The notes: generated by a model not told the origin, from the sequence alone. 64,000 bases of DNA from Sphingorhabdus sp. YGSMI21 (GCF_002776575.1 NZ_CP022549.1:124001-188000), one strand, 5' to 3'. Counted from the stretch's first letter, positions 9,589 to 18,653 are shown. Numbers and translations: made by a program.

Positions 9589-9714
9589 ATGATGACTTGC
9601 GATGGGATAATGGGTAGCCCCATGATTATGATAGGAATGGGCGTATTTTGGATAGGGTCAATTGGGCTCATAATACTTGGTATCTTCGCGCTCATAAAAT
9701 ATCTGAAGTCATAA
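9589..9714 (+). CDS. 41-residue membrane peptide
   Basis: A short frame with an AAAGGAG site immediately upstream encodes MMTCDGIMGSPMIM, then a single hydrophobic helix (FWIGSIGLIILGIFALIKYL) and a basic end. Small one-helix peptides with Met/Cys-rich N-termini are frequent in copper islands. The strong ribosome binding site and well-formed helix favour a real gene; its role is unknown. The double ATG (9589, 9592) leaves the exact start open. Confidence 0.6.
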   Translation: MMTCDGIMGSPMIMIGMGVFWIGSIGLIILGIFALIKYLKS

Positions 9715-9831
9715 CAAAATCTGTCTGCCGTAGCCGGAAAAGGCTTAACGAGCTTTGTTATATTGGTGCCGCATATCGCTTTGGATCCCTGTATAGTAAC
9801 TCGAAGGAGTGCTCGTAATGAGTGAATCGAG

Positions 9832-10031
9832 ATGGCCGACAACCTCATCGATTATACCGGCAAAACCAGTCCAAGCGAAACCGCCACCGATCCCGTCTGC
9901 GGGATGAGCACTGCGACCGCAGATACGTACGTGAGCACCACGGCTTAATACATTATTTCTGCTCTTCACGCTGCTTTGATAAGTTTCGGGCAAACCCAGT
10001 ATTTCATCATTCAAAAGATGCGGATACCTAA
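9832..10031 (+). pseudogene. frameshifted YHS-domain protein
   Basis: The frame from 9832 reads MADNLIDYTGKTSPS ... TDPVCGMSTATADTYVST and then stops, while the next frame carries the rest of a YHS domain, HGLIHYFCSSRCFDKF. Removing one base in the GAGCACCACGG stretch near 9943 joins both halves into DPVCGM ... YFCSSRCFDKF, the metal-binding pattern seen in copper ATPases and small YHS proteins. A good ribosome binding site (AAGGAG, 9804-9809) instead fits an ATG at 9818 in yet another frame, suggesting a second lesion. It is either a decayed gene or a sequencing error. Confidence 0.65.
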
Positions 10032-10287
10032 GTCTTGCACAATCCTGGGGTCGATTATCACGCCTGCGCTCCGGCATTTTCATCACCAGCTTCATCAGCA
10101 TACTTTAGAAGAAGCTGCATGTCCATGAACGGAGACTTGGCTAGCTTTTCCAATTTTTGCTGGGAGAACATTGGATCACAATAAAAAAGGACCTCAACCT
10201 TACTTCCGCATTCTCCATTTCACTGCTATCGTCTGCCTCGCCCCTGCCGAGCCAGTATCCGCTGCCGCCTGCGGCCAGACTTGCAAT

Positions 10288-10441
10288 TCACCGATCCAAA
10301 ATATCAACGCTGAGTTTCGGATCGCAAAGTGGCTTGGCGGCAGTTGCAGCTCTTTGCTTCGCTTCAACTATGAGCGATTGGGCTTCAAACGCAGGCGTGG
10401 CTAGCTCGACTGCTTTTGCCATCGTGAGTTGTCCGGCTTGA
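10288..10441 (-). pseudogene. possible relic of a TolC/CusC-type gene
   Basis: On the minus strand the frame reads QAGQLTMAKAVELATPAFEA ... VEAKQRAATAA and KPLCDPKLSVDILDR before a stop. This matches the start of heavy-metal TolC proteins (compare EEALRSAVSDQPQVRA and ELPDPRLRAG in the intact gene at 3205). Nothing upstream or downstream completes it. I read it as a fragment of a second efflux operon; the match is short. Confidence 0.4.
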
Positions 10442-10587
10442 AGTGCAAAAAAACGGCGCATATAGGGCTAACGCCGTTAGAGCCAACAAAGGAAGCCGCC
10501 GTTTAATCCGGCTGGTTATCGTGGAAATTTTACCATGCCTTTTTGAATCATACAAAAGCGCTTGTTCACCGAGCTTTGTTTCAACTA

Positions 10588-11010
10588 TTATGCCGGACTA
10601 GTCTCGGTTTCGGTCATCAATATGAAAATCAGTGAGGCGGAACAGCTTATTAGCAAAAAGCCGTTCAAAGATTCTATACCCGCCAAAAATCGCAAATGAC
10701 CGGTTGGAAAAATATCACCAAGACCAAGGGAGGTATAATTCACCAATGAGAAATAGAAAATTTCCATTGATGAGATATCCGTCGGCTTAAAGCCTCCAAG
10801 ACCAGCACTAGATCCAGCTACAAATGCAATAGCGTAAAGGCCAGCTTCCGAAATATGGGCGATGGCTGCAGCATAAAGTCCAATCACCAGTTTACGGGTT
10901 TTACCGAAACTTGTTGATTTAAGCCATTGATGGGTTCGGTGAATAACCTGAAAGTGGATAAATCCAGTTATGCCAAACATCAGTAAACCAAGAAAAATTA
11001 CCAAGCTCAA
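10588..11010 (-). CDS. two-helix ion channel family protein
   Basis: A 140-residue membrane protein with four hydrophobic stretches. The last half has the pore layout of the Ion_trans_2 family: a pore helix and a filter-like TSLGLGDIFPTG (a variant of the potassium channel TxGYGD), followed by a final helix (LNGFLLISCSASLIFILM). The variant filter makes ion selectivity uncertain. Its start overlaps the end of the permease gene by ATGA, so it is the last gene of the reverse operon headed by the DUF5676 and copper ATPase genes. Confidence 0.72.
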   Translation of the reverse strand: MSLVIFLGLLMFGITGFIHFQVIHRTHQWLKSTSFGKTRKLVIGLYAAAIAHISEAGLYAIAFVAGSSAGLGGFKPTDISSMEIFYFSLVNYTSLGLGDIFPTGHLRFLAGIESLNGFLLISCSASLIFILMTETETSPA

Positions 11011-12344
11011 TGCGAATGCCCCTCCATGCCGGTGTCCGTCTCGTTGCCACTCCGGCGGCTAGACAAATAATATCTCTCGAAAACGAAAAACCCGGCAATG
11101 CCAACGAAAGAAATTGCAATGATCATTGGATCACTAGTTGCTTTCATGGTCAGGAATGCTCCCAGTACGATCAAATCCAGAATGATCGCGCCAAGTAAAA
11201 TCCATGCTTTTGCGCCGACATCATCCCTGAGATAGCGATACACGCCCCAATGAATCACTATGTCCATGACCAGATAAAATATCGCCCCCAGGGATGCTAT
11301 CCGACTAAGATCAAAAAATGCAGCCAATAGACCTGCGGCGATAACAGTGAAGACAAGCGTGTGCTTTTGAATGTCACCTGGCATGCCAAAATGGCGGTGC
11401 GGGATGAGGTTCATGTCTGTGAGCATTGCGAGCATGCGTGATACGGCGAAGACACTGGCAAGGAGACCCGATGCGGTTGCAATGATCGCCACGGCAACGG
11501 TGAACCACACGCCATAGTCACCAAAAGCAGGACGCGCCGCCTCTGCCAGTGCATAATCTTTGGCAGCGGCAATTTCACTTATGCTCAACGTCGATCCGAC
11601 CGCGAGCGCCACCGTCATATAGACGAGCAAACAGATCCCCAGCGAGATCATGATAGCGCGGCCGACATTTTTCTTGGGATCCACGACCTCACCGCCGCTA
11701 TTCGTGATCGTAGTGAATCCCTTGAACGCTAATATTGCCAGTGCAATACCGGCAATAAAGCCAGTCGGCGAAGTTGCTTCGCTTGGCGTGTTTTGCGAAA
11801 ACTCAAATGTGAAGCCGGCTGCCCAAAGAATGGTGAGAGAAAAAATCAATATTCCGCCGATTTTTAGAATCGCGGTGATCCCAGATATCGCGCCGATAAT
11901 CCTGTTACCGGCGATGTTGACGATAAATGCGAAGACAATCAGTCCTATTGCCAATATCGAAACCAGCACGGAATCACGGCCTATATCGAACAATTGAAGC
12001 GTATAAGTCCCGAAAGTTCTCGCAACCAGGCTTTCGTTGATGATCATCGAAAATGCCATCATCAAAGCCGCAGCACCCGTGACGGTGGATGGTCCATAGG
12101 ATTTCTTGAGAATCATCGCGATACCGCCCGCTGACGGATATTTATTGGATACTTTGATATAGGTATAGGCGCTGAACCCGCTGATTATAGCGCCAATAAG
12201 GAAGGCAAGCGGGAAGAGCGGCCCGGATAGTTCGGCAATCTGACCCGTCAGTGCAAAAATTCCTGCACCGATCATGACGCCGGTACCCATGGCTACCGTT
12301 CCCGCCAGCGTCAGACTATTTTTGTTATACGAACTGTTTTGCAT
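11007..12344 (-). CDS. APC-superfamily amino acid/amine permease
   Basis: A 445-residue transporter with about 12 hydrophobic helices. The N-terminal TVAMGTGVMIGAGIFALTGQ is the glycine-rich helix 1 of the APC family, where substrate binds, and FKGFTTITNSGGEVVDPKKN is the helix 6 region and following loop. The substrate cannot be read from sequence. Homologous permeases do turn up beside copper ATPases in some metal islands. It lies 27 bp after the unknown membrane protein gene and overlaps the ion channel gene. Confidence 0.88.
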   Translation of the reverse strand: MQNSSYNKNSLTLAGTVAMGTGVMIGAGIFALTGQIAELSGPLFPLAFLIGAIISGFSAYTYIKVSNKYPSAGGIAMILKKSYGPSTVTGAAALMMAFSMIINESLVARTFGTYTLQLFDIGRDSVLVSILAIGLIVFAFIVNIAGNRIIGAISGITAILKIGGILIFSLTILWAAGFTFEFSQNTPSEATSPTGFIAGIALAILAFKGFTTITNSGGEVVDPKKNVGRAIMISLGICLLVYMTVALAVGSTLSISEIAAAKDYALAEAARPAFGDYGVWFTVAVAIIATASGLLASVFAVSRMLAMLTDMNLIPHRHFGMPGDIQKHTLVFTVIAAGLLAAFFDLSRIASLGAIFYLVMDIVIHWGVYRYLRDDVGAKAWILLGAIILDLIVLGAFLTMKATSDPMIIAISFVGIAGFFVFERYYLSSRRSGNETDTGMEGHSH

Positions 12345-12371
12345 TTATTTCGCCTTTGAGATGTGCGGAAG

Positions 12372-12812
12372 TCATGGCTGCGGTTGACGCCTTGCAAACC
12401 AAAGCGTGATCAATGGAACGAATATCCACATAAGGATGGGAACGAGGCCTATGTTCGTGCCGGGCACCACAGGCATGAGTTCGCTATATCGCCAGCCCCA
12501 ATCCCATTCACGCGGCACGCTGGTGGCCATAGCTTCAATAATCACCGTAATTCCCAGCCCAGTCAGCAGATAGATACCGATCATCCAATACTTTGGATAA
12601 TGCATCCAGTGGCGGTTCCGCGCTAATATTGAAACTACCGTGTAGGCGAGCAACAATATCCCAACGTCTCCAAATGTTGCCCGGGTACAGCCCAGCGTTC
12701 TTTCCCAATAACCTGCCGATCCCATATCAAAGAATGGCATTTGCAGGATTTCCCAAATGAAGGATGTGAAAAATCCGAAGGTAGCGATATGAACCTCGGT
12801 GTCAAATTTCAT
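12372..12812 (-). CDS. unknown integral membrane protein
   Basis: A 146-residue protein with four predicted helices (around 8-27, 48-64, 77-98, 120-140) and a striking aromatic loop (PREWDWGWRYSELMP). I do not recognise the family. It overlaps the methyltransferase gene by ATGA upstream and is followed closely by the permease, so it belongs to the copper ATPase operon. Confidence 0.7.
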   Translation of the reverse strand: MKFDTEVHIATFGFFTSFIWEILQMPFFDMGSAGYWERTLGCTRATFGDVGILLLAYTVVSILARNRHWMHYPKYWMIGIYLLTGLGITVIIEAMATSVPREWDWGWRYSELMPVVPGTNIGLVPILMWIFVPLITLWFARRQPQP

Positions 12813-13462
12813 GAAGCGACAAACTCGGCTTTAAATAATGAAATGGAACCCGTTGCTGTCGCGAAACTTTGTGTTTTTTCCGTCAAATATCCAGGTGCCA
12901 CCAATATTCTTTCCAATATACCCTCAGCATTGTGCCTCGTATCTTCGACACCATCCAACTGCTGGACCGTCATTCGAAAGGCAGCGCGCATCAGTAGTGA
13001 CTTCTGCATTGCATAATCTGCAATGTGGAGTTCTCCGCCGGGCATGAGCAGGCTGCGCATGATTTCGGCTATCTCGTTCTTTTTTTCGAGCGCCACCTGA
13101 TGAAACATCAAACTGGATGTTATCTTTGTAGGCTGCCAGCCTTTGGGCAAAGCTTCTTTAGATAAAAACCCCGGGATCAATCGAACATTAGGACTATGTA
13201 ATTTTTTGGATGCGCGTTTGAGCGCGTCGATATCTGGGTCAAGCCCGATGAAATCCGCTTCTGGGCACTGCTCCGCCAAAACAGCTAGCAAGCTTCCTGT
13301 CCCGCATCCCACATCCAATACCCTGTCGCCTGGGAGCGGATTGATCTGCTTCACCAGCGCGGCACGCCATGCGCTTTCCCGCGTCAAATATCGGATCACG
13401 AGATCATAGAGGGGAGTGAGAATTTTGTAGCCCAATGGCGGGGTGTAGGTTTCGGTTACCAT
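12809..13462 (-). CDS. class I SAM-dependent methyltransferase
   Basis: A 217-residue UbiE-like enzyme. The SAM-binding motif I is clear (DRVLDVGCGTGSLLAV, near residues 45-60), motif II lies at DFIGLDPDIDALKRA, and MFHQV and LHIADYAM correspond to later motifs. The substrate is unknown. It sits 6 bp after the copper ATPase gene and overlaps the next gene by 4 bp. Methyltransferases of this type are recurrent passengers in alphaproteobacterial copper ATPase operons, but a direct role in copper handling is not established. Confidence 0.86.
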   Translation of the reverse strand: MVTETYTPPLGYKILTPLYDLVIRYLTRESAWRAALVKQINPLPGDRVLDVGCGTGSLLAVLAEQCPEADFIGLDPDIDALKRASKKLHSPNVRLIPGFLSKEALPKGWQPTKITSSLMFHQVALEKKNEIAEIMRSLLMPGGELHIADYAMQKSLLMRAAFRMTVQQLDGVEDTRHNAEGILERILVAPGYLTEKTQSFATATGSISLFKAEFVAS

Positions 13463-13468
13463 CTCAGG

Positions 13469-15832
13469 TCACAAAACTTTATTGCGCAAACGAAGTGCGT
13501 TGCCGATCACTGAAACGGACGAAAAGCTCATGGCCGCGGCTGCGATCATTGGGCTCAGCAATATTCCGAACCAGGGATAGAGGACACCAGCAGCAACTGG
13601 CACACCAAGACCATTATAGATGAAGGCAAAGAACAGGTTCTGCCGAATATTGCCCATCGTCAACTTGCTGAGATGGCGCGCCTTGGCGATGCCGCCCAGA
13701 TCACCCTTGACCAGCGTGATCCCGGCGCTTTCCATCGCGACGTCCGTTCCGGTACCCATCGCAATGCCTACATCGGCCTTGGCGAGCGCAGGAGCGTCGT
13801 TGATCCCATCTCCTGCCATCGCGACCCTTTTACCTGCAGCCTGCAATTCGCTGATCACGCGATGTTTGTCTTCAGGCGAGACATTGGCGTGAATTTCATC
13901 GATACCAATCATCTTGCCAACGGCTTGCGCAGTGGCTTCGGCATCGCCAGTCAGCATCACGACGCGAATATTGGCTCTATGCAGCGCTTTGATTGCCTCT
14001 GTCGTGGTCGGTTTGATCGGATCGGCGACACCAATCAGGCCAGCTGGCTTGCCGTCAACGGCCACAAACATCACCGTTTGTCCCTGCGATCGGCCGTCCT
14101 GCGCCTTGGCAATCAGGTCCGCGCTAGTGGCACCAAGCCGGTCCATCATTTTTTCATTGCCGATGGCGACGCGCTTGTCTTCAACGATGGCTTCAACGCC
14201 TTCTCCTGTCACTGACTGAAAATCACTTGCAGCCTGGAACGACAAGCCCTTTTCCTTGGCGCCACTTATAATCGCAGCTGCCAGCGGGTGTTCACTCGCC
14301 ATTTCGATTGCGGCCACAAGCGCCAACATTTCATCGCCATCAAAACCTTTCTCCGGTTCGACCGAGACCAGTTTGGGCTTGCCCTCGGTCAGTGTGCCGG
14401 TTTTGTCGACCACGATTGTGTCTATCTTTTCCAGGGTTTCCAGCGCTTCTGCGTTCTTGATCAAGATGCCATTTTGCGCGCCTTTGCCGGTGCCAACCAT
14501 GATCGACATCGGAGTGGCAAGGCCAAGTGCACAAGGGCAAGCGATGATGAGGACTGCGACCGCATTGACCAAGCCGTAAGCCAGCGCGGGATGAGGGCCC
14601 CAGATGGACCATATGATGAATGTGGCAATAGCAATCAGAACCACAGCGGGCACGAACAGGCCCGCGACCGTATCAGCGAGTTTCTGGATGGGCGCGCGGC
14701 TGCGCTGCGCTTCGGCAACCATCTGGACGATCTTGGCAAGCAGCGTGTCTTTACCCACGCGCTCTGCGGTCATGACAAAGCTGCCAGTCTGGTTGACTGT
14801 GCCGCCGGTGACATCATCGCCTTCGGCTTTGGCAACCGGGATTGGTTCGCCCGTGATCATAGATTGATCAATCGTGCTCGATCCTTTGGCGATGGTGCCA
14901 TCGACGGGTATTTTGTCGCCCGGACGGACGCGAAGGCTGTCGCCAGACTGCACTTGATCGAGAGATATTTCTTCTTCCGAGCCATCCGCGCTAACGCGCA
15001 GTGCAATTGGCGGTGCCAGTTCCAGCAGTGCGCGCAACGCACTTGATGTCTGTCCGCGTGCTTTCAGTTCCAGCACTTGCCCCAATAGGACCAAAGTCGT
15101 GATGACTGCTGCGGCTTCGTAATAGACAGCAACGCCGCCATCGTGCCCGCGAAACGCGTCGGGGAAGATATTAGGCAAAAAGGTTGCGACTACGCTGAAT
15201 ATATAGGCAACAGCTACCCCCAGACCGATCAGCGTAAACATGTTGAGGTTCATGGTTTTGACTGACTGGACACCGCGAACGAAGAAAGGCCATGCTCCCC
15301 AGAGGACTACCGGCGTTGCCAGCAAAAACTGCAACCACTGAGCCATCCTCGGTTCAAACAAACCCTCAAACGGTCTGCCCGGAATGAGATCGCCCATCGC
15401 GTATATGAAGAGGGGAATGGAAAATATCGCGCTGACCCAAAAGCGCCGGCGCATATCAATATATTCAGGATCAGGCCCGCTTTCGAGGCTAAATGTCTCC
15501 GGTTCCAATGCCATCCCGCAAATCGGACAGGAACCGGGACCCTCTTGCCGGATTTCCGGATGCATCGGGCAGGTGTAGATTGTGCCTGCTGGCACGTCGT
15601 CCTGCGCTTCGCGATGCTGTCCGGTCAGATAGTGCTCGGGGTCGGCGACAAATTTGGTTTTGCATCCTGCAGAACAGAAATGATAATCCCGAGCATCATG
15701 ACGTGCATGATGCTCGGTTTTATCCGGCTCTACAGTCATGCCGCAGACGGGGTCGGTGACATGATCTGTAGAGCCGTCATGGCTGTGGTCATGGCCTTCA
15801 AGGCCATCAGGGGAGGGAGGAGCCACAGCCAC
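13469..15832 (-). CDS. copA: copper-translocating P1B-type ATPase
   Basis: A 787-residue Cu(I) export ATPase. The N-terminus is His-rich, then carries a YHS domain ([10 protein letters not shown] ... [16 protein letters not shown]) and a heavy-metal-binding segment ([20 protein letters not shown]) instead of the classical GMxCxxC domains. The transmembrane metal site is CPC in [13 protein letters not shown], the phosphorylated Asp is in DKTGTLTEG, and the hinge is [20 protein letters not shown]. The start is a GTG that overlaps the stop of the DUF5676 gene (TAGTG), with CAGGAA upstream. It pumps cytoplasmic Cu(I) outward and is the second gene of the reverse operon controlled from the CsoR-like operator. 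Confidence 0.95.
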   Translation of the reverse strand: MAVAPPSPDGLEGHDHSHDGSTDHVTDPVCGMTVEPDKTEHHARHDARDYHFCSAGCKTKFVADPEHYLTGQHREAQDDVPAGTIYTCPMHPEIRQEGPGSCPICGMALEPETFSLESGPDPEYIDMRRRFWVSAIFSIPLFIYAMGDLIPGRPFEGLFEPRMAQWLQFLLATPVVLWGAWPFFVRGVQSVKTMNLNMFTLIGLGVAVAYIFSVVATFLPNIFPDAFRGHDGGVAVYYEAAAVITTLVLLGQVLELKARGQTSSALRALLELAPPIALRVSADGSEEEISLDQVQSGDSLRVRPGDKIPVDGTIAKGSSTIDQSMITGEPIPVAKAEGDDVTGGTVNQTGSFVMTAERVGKDTLLAKIVQMVAEAQRSRAPIQKLADTVAGLFVPAVVLIAIATFIIWSIWGPHPALAYGLVNAVAVLIIACPCALGLATPMSIMVGTGKGAQNGILIKNAEALETLEKIDTIVVDKTGTLTEGKPKLVSVEPEKGFDGDEMLALVAAIEMASEHPLAAAIISGAKEKGLSFQAASDFQSVTGEGVEAIVEDKRVAIGNEKMMDRLGATSADLIAKAQDGRSQGQTVMFVAVDGKPAGLIGVADPIKPTTTEAIKALHRANIRVVMLTGDAEATAQAVGKMIGIDEIHANVSPEDKHRVISELQAAGKRVAMAGDGINDAPALAKADVGIAMGTGTDVAMESAGITLVKGDLGGIAKARHLSKLTMGNIRQNLFFAFIYNGLGVPVAAGVLYPWFGILLSPMIAAAAMSFSSVSVIGNALRLRNKVL

Positions 15833-16110
15833 TATTCCTGTATCAACTTGCTAGCGATCCATTTTTTGATCGGAATCACCAAAATTGCAATATACCAACC
15901 ATAGGCAAAGCTTCCGACTGCGCCTGCTATAAAGCCGGGCCAGCTTAGCCATTCAAATCCTGGAAGCAAAGGCGCCCAAGCCTCATGCATATGCGCCCAC
16001 TGTGGGGCTAGCACGCCAAAGCCGATACAAATCAGATAGCTGACAAGCAAGAACAGACTCAGCGTCCATCCCCAAATGAAAATTTGCTTACCCGTTGAGA
16101 TATTGGACAT
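15832..16110 (-). CDS. DUF5676 family small membrane protein
   Basis: A 92-residue protein ([19 protein letters not shown]...) with two hydrophobic segments around a loop [20 protein letters not shown], the layout of DUF5676 proteins found beside copper ATPases. The ATG at 16110 has an excellent GGAGG six bases upstream; the longer frame to 16308 crosses the operator and is not coding. It is the first gene of the six-gene reverse operon and shares a base with the ATPase start. Function unknown. Confidence 0.86.
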   Translation of the reverse strand: MSNISTGKQIFIWGWTLSLFLLVSYLICIGFGVLAPQWAHMHEAWAPLLPGFEWLSWPGFIAGAVGSFAYGWYIAILVIPIKKWIASKLIQE

Positions 16111-16140
16111 TTTAACCTCCATCTTTCTATTGATAATAAT

Positions 16141-16158
16141 ACTATAGTGGGGTATAGT
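16141..16158. promoter_or_regulatory. CsoR/RcnR-type operator between csoR and DUF5676-copA operon
   Basis: The 31-bp space upstream of the DUF5676 gene contains the perfect inverted repeat ACTATA-GTGGGG-TATAGT. CsoR/RcnR-family operators have an A/T-rich inverted repeat around a G-tract, which this matches. It lies where promoters of both divergent genes must be, so binding would repress both until copper binds the repressor. Confidence 0.7.
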
Positions 16159-16237
16159 GTATAAGTCAATCCCAGATATTGAAATTTGCGAAGAGCCTTT
16201 TGATTGCAAGCATACTAAAATGAGGCATAAGAAAAAT

Positions 16238-16510
16238 ATGACAGAGAAATTCACTAAAGAAATTAGCCGGATGCACCGCATTGAGGGGCAAGTCCGCGGA
16301 ATTGCCAAAATGATGGAGAATGATCGTTACTGTATTGACATTCTTCAGCAATTTTCTGCTGTGGAGGCCGCATTGCGTGCCACCAAAATGAAAATACTGG
16401 AAACTCATACCAATCATTGCGTGCAAGATGCCCTCACCTCTGGCGACAAGGCTGATCAAAAGCAGAAAATCGCCGAGCTTATCAGCTTGTTCGGCAAAAT
16501 GGGAAAATAG
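16238..16510 (+). CDS. csoR: CsoR/FrmR-family metal-responsive repressor
   Basis: A 90-residue all-helical repressor (MTEKFTKEISRMHRIEGQVRGI...). The family's metal ligands are present: Cys in DRYCIDILQQ, and His and Cys in the ETHTNHCVQ segment, the Cys-His-Cys set of Cu(I)-type CsoR. An upstream in-frame ATG at 16220 would add six residues; I prefer 16238 on length and the GAGG ahead of it. It diverges from the DUF5676-copA operon across a palindromic operator. Other family members sense nickel or formaldehyde, but the context and ligand set favour copper. Confidence 0.88.
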   Translation: MTEKFTKEISRMHRIEGQVRGIAKMMENDRYCIDILQQFSAVEAALRATKMKILETHTNHCVQDALTSGDKADQKQKIAELISLFGKMGK

Positions 16511-16515
16511 AAACA

Positions 16516-16542
16516 GGTCCGGAGCCCATGAGGCTCCGGACC
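16516..16542. terminator. bidirectional hairpin terminator
   Basis: A perfect 11-bp stem GGTCCGGAGCC / GGCTCCGGACC with a 5-nt loop lies exactly between the converging ends of csoR and the Met/His-rich gene. No long T-tract follows on either side, so its efficiency is uncertain. Confidence 0.65.
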
Positions 16543-16554
16543 CGCCCTGCGACC

Positions 16555-16806
16555 CTACTCTGGTTTAGCTTTGCTGGTGTCCATCTTGCTATGGTCTATT
16601 TTTGAGTGGTCCATTTTCGAATGATCCATCATCTGGCAGGTCATTTTGCCATCGGCATCCTTCATCATCATGCCGTCCATCGCCTTGCCGTCCTTCATCA
16701 TTCGGCATTTCTGATCAGAGGACGCGTCGGCTTTATGCTCATGAGCGAGTGCAGATCCTCCATAAAGGAGAACGAGGGCTCCGAGTGCAGTTGCCATTTT
16801 TCTCAT
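16555..16806 (-). CDS. Met/His-rich periplasmic protein
   Basis: An 83-residue exported protein. The signal peptide (MATALGALVLLYGGSALA) is followed by HEHK, a Met/Cys segment (CRMMKDGKAMDGMMMKD ... MTCQMM) and a repeated DHSKM tail (four near-identical units). Such repeats bind Cu(I)/Ag(I) through Met and His. The ATG at 16806 has AAGGAAA upstream; the longer frame to 16944 lies inside the next gene. It ends the copC reverse operon. The same DHSxM repeat occurs in the PcoA and PcoB proteins of this island. Confidence 0.78.
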   Translation of the reverse strand: MRKMATALGALVLLYGGSALAHEHKADASSDQKCRMMKDGKAMDGMMMKDADGKMTCQMMDHSKMDHSKIDHSKMDTSKAKPE

Positions 16807-16831
16807 GATATTTCCTTTCTTGTTAAAAACC

Positions 16832-17299
16832 CTAGTTGTAAGAGGCAAAAACAGTTGGGCCATTGCTTCCAAAAGCAATAACCTGATAAGGCTGCGTTTG
16901 ATTCTGATATTCCATCCCCGGTGAACCGACCGGCATTCCAGCAACTGCTAGGCCTCTGATATTCTCCGGCTTCTCGCGGAGCAATCGCGCGATTTCCTTC
17001 GCCGGAACATGCCCTTCGATCACATAGCCTTCGACAATCATAGTGTGGCAGGACCGCAAGGCTTGCGGAATCACGTTCGTATCTTTCACGGCGGCCATAT
17101 TCTGAGTATTTCGCGTTTCAACGTCCTGCCGCATATTGGTCTCAATATGTTCCGCCCACTTCTCGCAGCAGCCGCAGCCAGGGTCACGGAACATAACAAG
17201 CGGCGAGGCTTGTGCAGCCGTCGTACAGGCAGCGAGGAAGGAAAGCAGCGCCGACGCCAAGAGTGGCTTTGTTTTCAGTTTGCGGAAATAATTGGACAT
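16832..17299 (-). CDS. DUF411 metal-binding protein (second copy)
   Basis: A 155-residue DUF411 protein with signal peptide (LLASALLSFLAACTTAAQA; the Cys could also be a lipobox). The family pattern is complete: MFRDPGCGCCEKWAEHI, CHTMIVEGYVIEGHVP and GMPVGSPGM. It differs clearly from the copy at 825, so this is not a recent duplication. It lies between the DUF2231-like and Met/His-rich genes in the copC operon. Confidence 0.87.
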   Translation of the reverse strand: MSNYFRKLKTKPLLASALLSFLAACTTAAQASPLVMFRDPGCGCCEKWAEHIETNMRQDVETRNTQNMAAVKDTNVIPQALRSCHTMIVEGYVIEGHVPAKEIARLLREKPENIRGLAVAGMPVGSPGMEYQNQTQPYQVIAFGSNGPTVFASYN

Positions 17300-17353
17300 T
17301 TTTTCATTCCTTTAATGGTTAATTTGCCACCGCTCCAAGAGAGCTTGGTGCAT

Positions 17354-18112
17354 TCAAAAGTTCATATGGCTGAGACCGCCATGCATAAATGTGCCACCCA
17401 AAAACGCTTGTACGAGCACACCGATCGTCAAGAGCCCCAGCAATCCAGCAAATATTTTTTCCTCGCTAACATTATGGTCGAAACGCCGTAGTCCGGCCCA
17501 TGCCAGTAGCACTGCTCCGATTGCGACGGTCATACCGAGATAGCGATGCGTGGTGAGGATAAGGTTGCGGTCATAAAGATAGAAGCCGCCTGCGAACCAG
17601 CCCAAAAAGGCGGCTGCAACCGCTCCCAGCGCCCCGATCACGAGCATGATCCGCGCTGCTGAACGCCAGTCAGGCTTATTCCGCGCAACACCAAACGCTT
17701 CGGCTGCAAACGCGGCGACGATCATGGCGATTGGAAAATGGATCACCACGATATGCAATTTGCCAAGCCAGATGAACAAACGCTCGCCAAAGCTCTTATT
17801 GCTATTATCTTCTGCTTCGTCATGCTCCATCATGCCGCCATGATCATCACTCATCCCGCCCATATGGTCACTTTCGGGCGCGGCAGGAGCGGAGCCATCG
17901 GGCATCATCGGCATGGTTCCCTCATCCATCATGCCCTGCATTTCGGCACTTTGTGCGACGTCGCTTCCCATTGCTTCCTTATGATGCTGGTCGCTCGTTC
18001 CGGGGCCAGCGCCCATTTCGGTCGGATCACCATGTGCAAGTACTGGCCCGCTAAACGAGGCTAGTGCGAAAGCAATGCACAGCGTTAAAGTACGAAATCT
18101 CTGTGTCAGCAT
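17354..18112 (-). CDS. His/Met-rich DUF2231-like membrane protein
   Basis: A 252-residue protein: signal peptide, then a long acidic His/Met-rich periplasmic stretch (residues about 27-100, with MQGMMDEGTMPMMPDG and HMGGMSDDHGGMMEHDE), then four membrane helices with conserved histidines (KLHIVVIHFPIAMI, THRYLGM). The helical part resembles DUF2231 membrane proteins. The combination suggests a periplasmic metal-collecting domain tethered to a membrane module; transport is not shown. It follows copC after a strong hairpin. Confidence 0.72.
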   Translation of the reverse strand: MLTQRFRTLTLCIAFALASFSGPVLAHGDPTEMGAGPGTSDQHHKEAMGSDVAQSAEMQGMMDEGTMPMMPDGSAPAAPESDHMGGMSDDHGGMMEHDEAEDNSNKSFGERLFIWLGKLHIVVIHFPIAMIVAAFAAEAFGVARNKPDWRSAARIMLVIGALGAVAAAFLGWFAGGFYLYDRNLILTTHRYLGMTVAIGAVLLAWAGLRRFDHNVSEEKIFAGLLGLLTIGVLVQAFLGGTFMHGGLSHMNF

Positions 18113-18192
18113 CTCAACCCTCCTGGTCCAAAATCGATTATTTTTGTTGCTAATAATAGTGGCAATCTTGCGATGCCGTTTCCAACCATAGT

Positions 18193-18225
18193 CTCCGGGT
18201 GCGCTCAGGGGGCGCGCACCCGGAG
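18193..18225. terminator. hairpin between copC and the DUF2231-like gene
   Basis: A perfect 12-bp stem CTCCGGGTGCGC / GCGCACCCGGAG with a 9-nt loop follows the copC stop. It lacks a T-tract on the minus strand and could attenuate rather than end transcription, lowering expression of downstream genes. Confidence 0.55.
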
Positions 18226-18242
18226 TATCGGTTGCGACCCGA

Positions 18243-18626
18243 TCACTTTACCTTGAATGCATATTTGCCGCTGACGACTTCCTTGTCGTCGCCCGATGCC
18301 ATCCAGCGCAGCTCATAGCCGCCGGTCGTAAGAGGTTTCTTCATCATCACCATCACCGACTTGCCGTCCTTGCCCATCATCACCGACATTGGCATCTTCA
18401 TCGGGGCGTGCCCGGCCATACCGGGCATTGATGTCATCATTAGTTGCATGCGGGTGTTTGCAGGCATGATCTTCTCATCAAAGACCAGATCAATTTTATT
18501 TGTTGGTGCTACTGTCGCATTGGCCGCTGGCTTGGCTGTAACCAGACTCGGGTGCGCAAAAAGCGGTGTTGCCGCGAGCGTTGCGGCGGCGGCGAGGGTC
18601 AAACGAAAAAATTTGGTCCTGGGCAT
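18243..18626 (-). CDS. copC: copper resistance protein CopC
   Basis: A 127-residue periplasmic beta-barrel copper chaperone. The signal peptide ends at LFA-HP, so His1 of the mature protein is the N-terminal Cu(II) ligand typical of CopC. The Cu(I) site corresponds to the Met-rich loop MMTSMPGMAGHAPMKMPMS, and the family ending GGYELRWMASGDD ... GKYAFKV is present. AAGGAAC lies ahead of the ATG. No copD follows; instead a His/Met-rich membrane protein does. Its promoter shares the motif seen before the sigma cassette and pcoA. Confidence 0.93.
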   Translation of the reverse strand: MPRTKFFRLTLAAAATLAATPLFAHPSLVTAKPAANATVAPTNKIDLVFDEKIMPANTRMQLMMTSMPGMAGHAPMKMPMSVMMGKDGKSVMVMMKKPLTTGGYELRWMASGDDKEVVSGKYAFKVK

Positions 18627-18653
18627 TTTTTGGTTCCTTGCTTGTGACTAACC

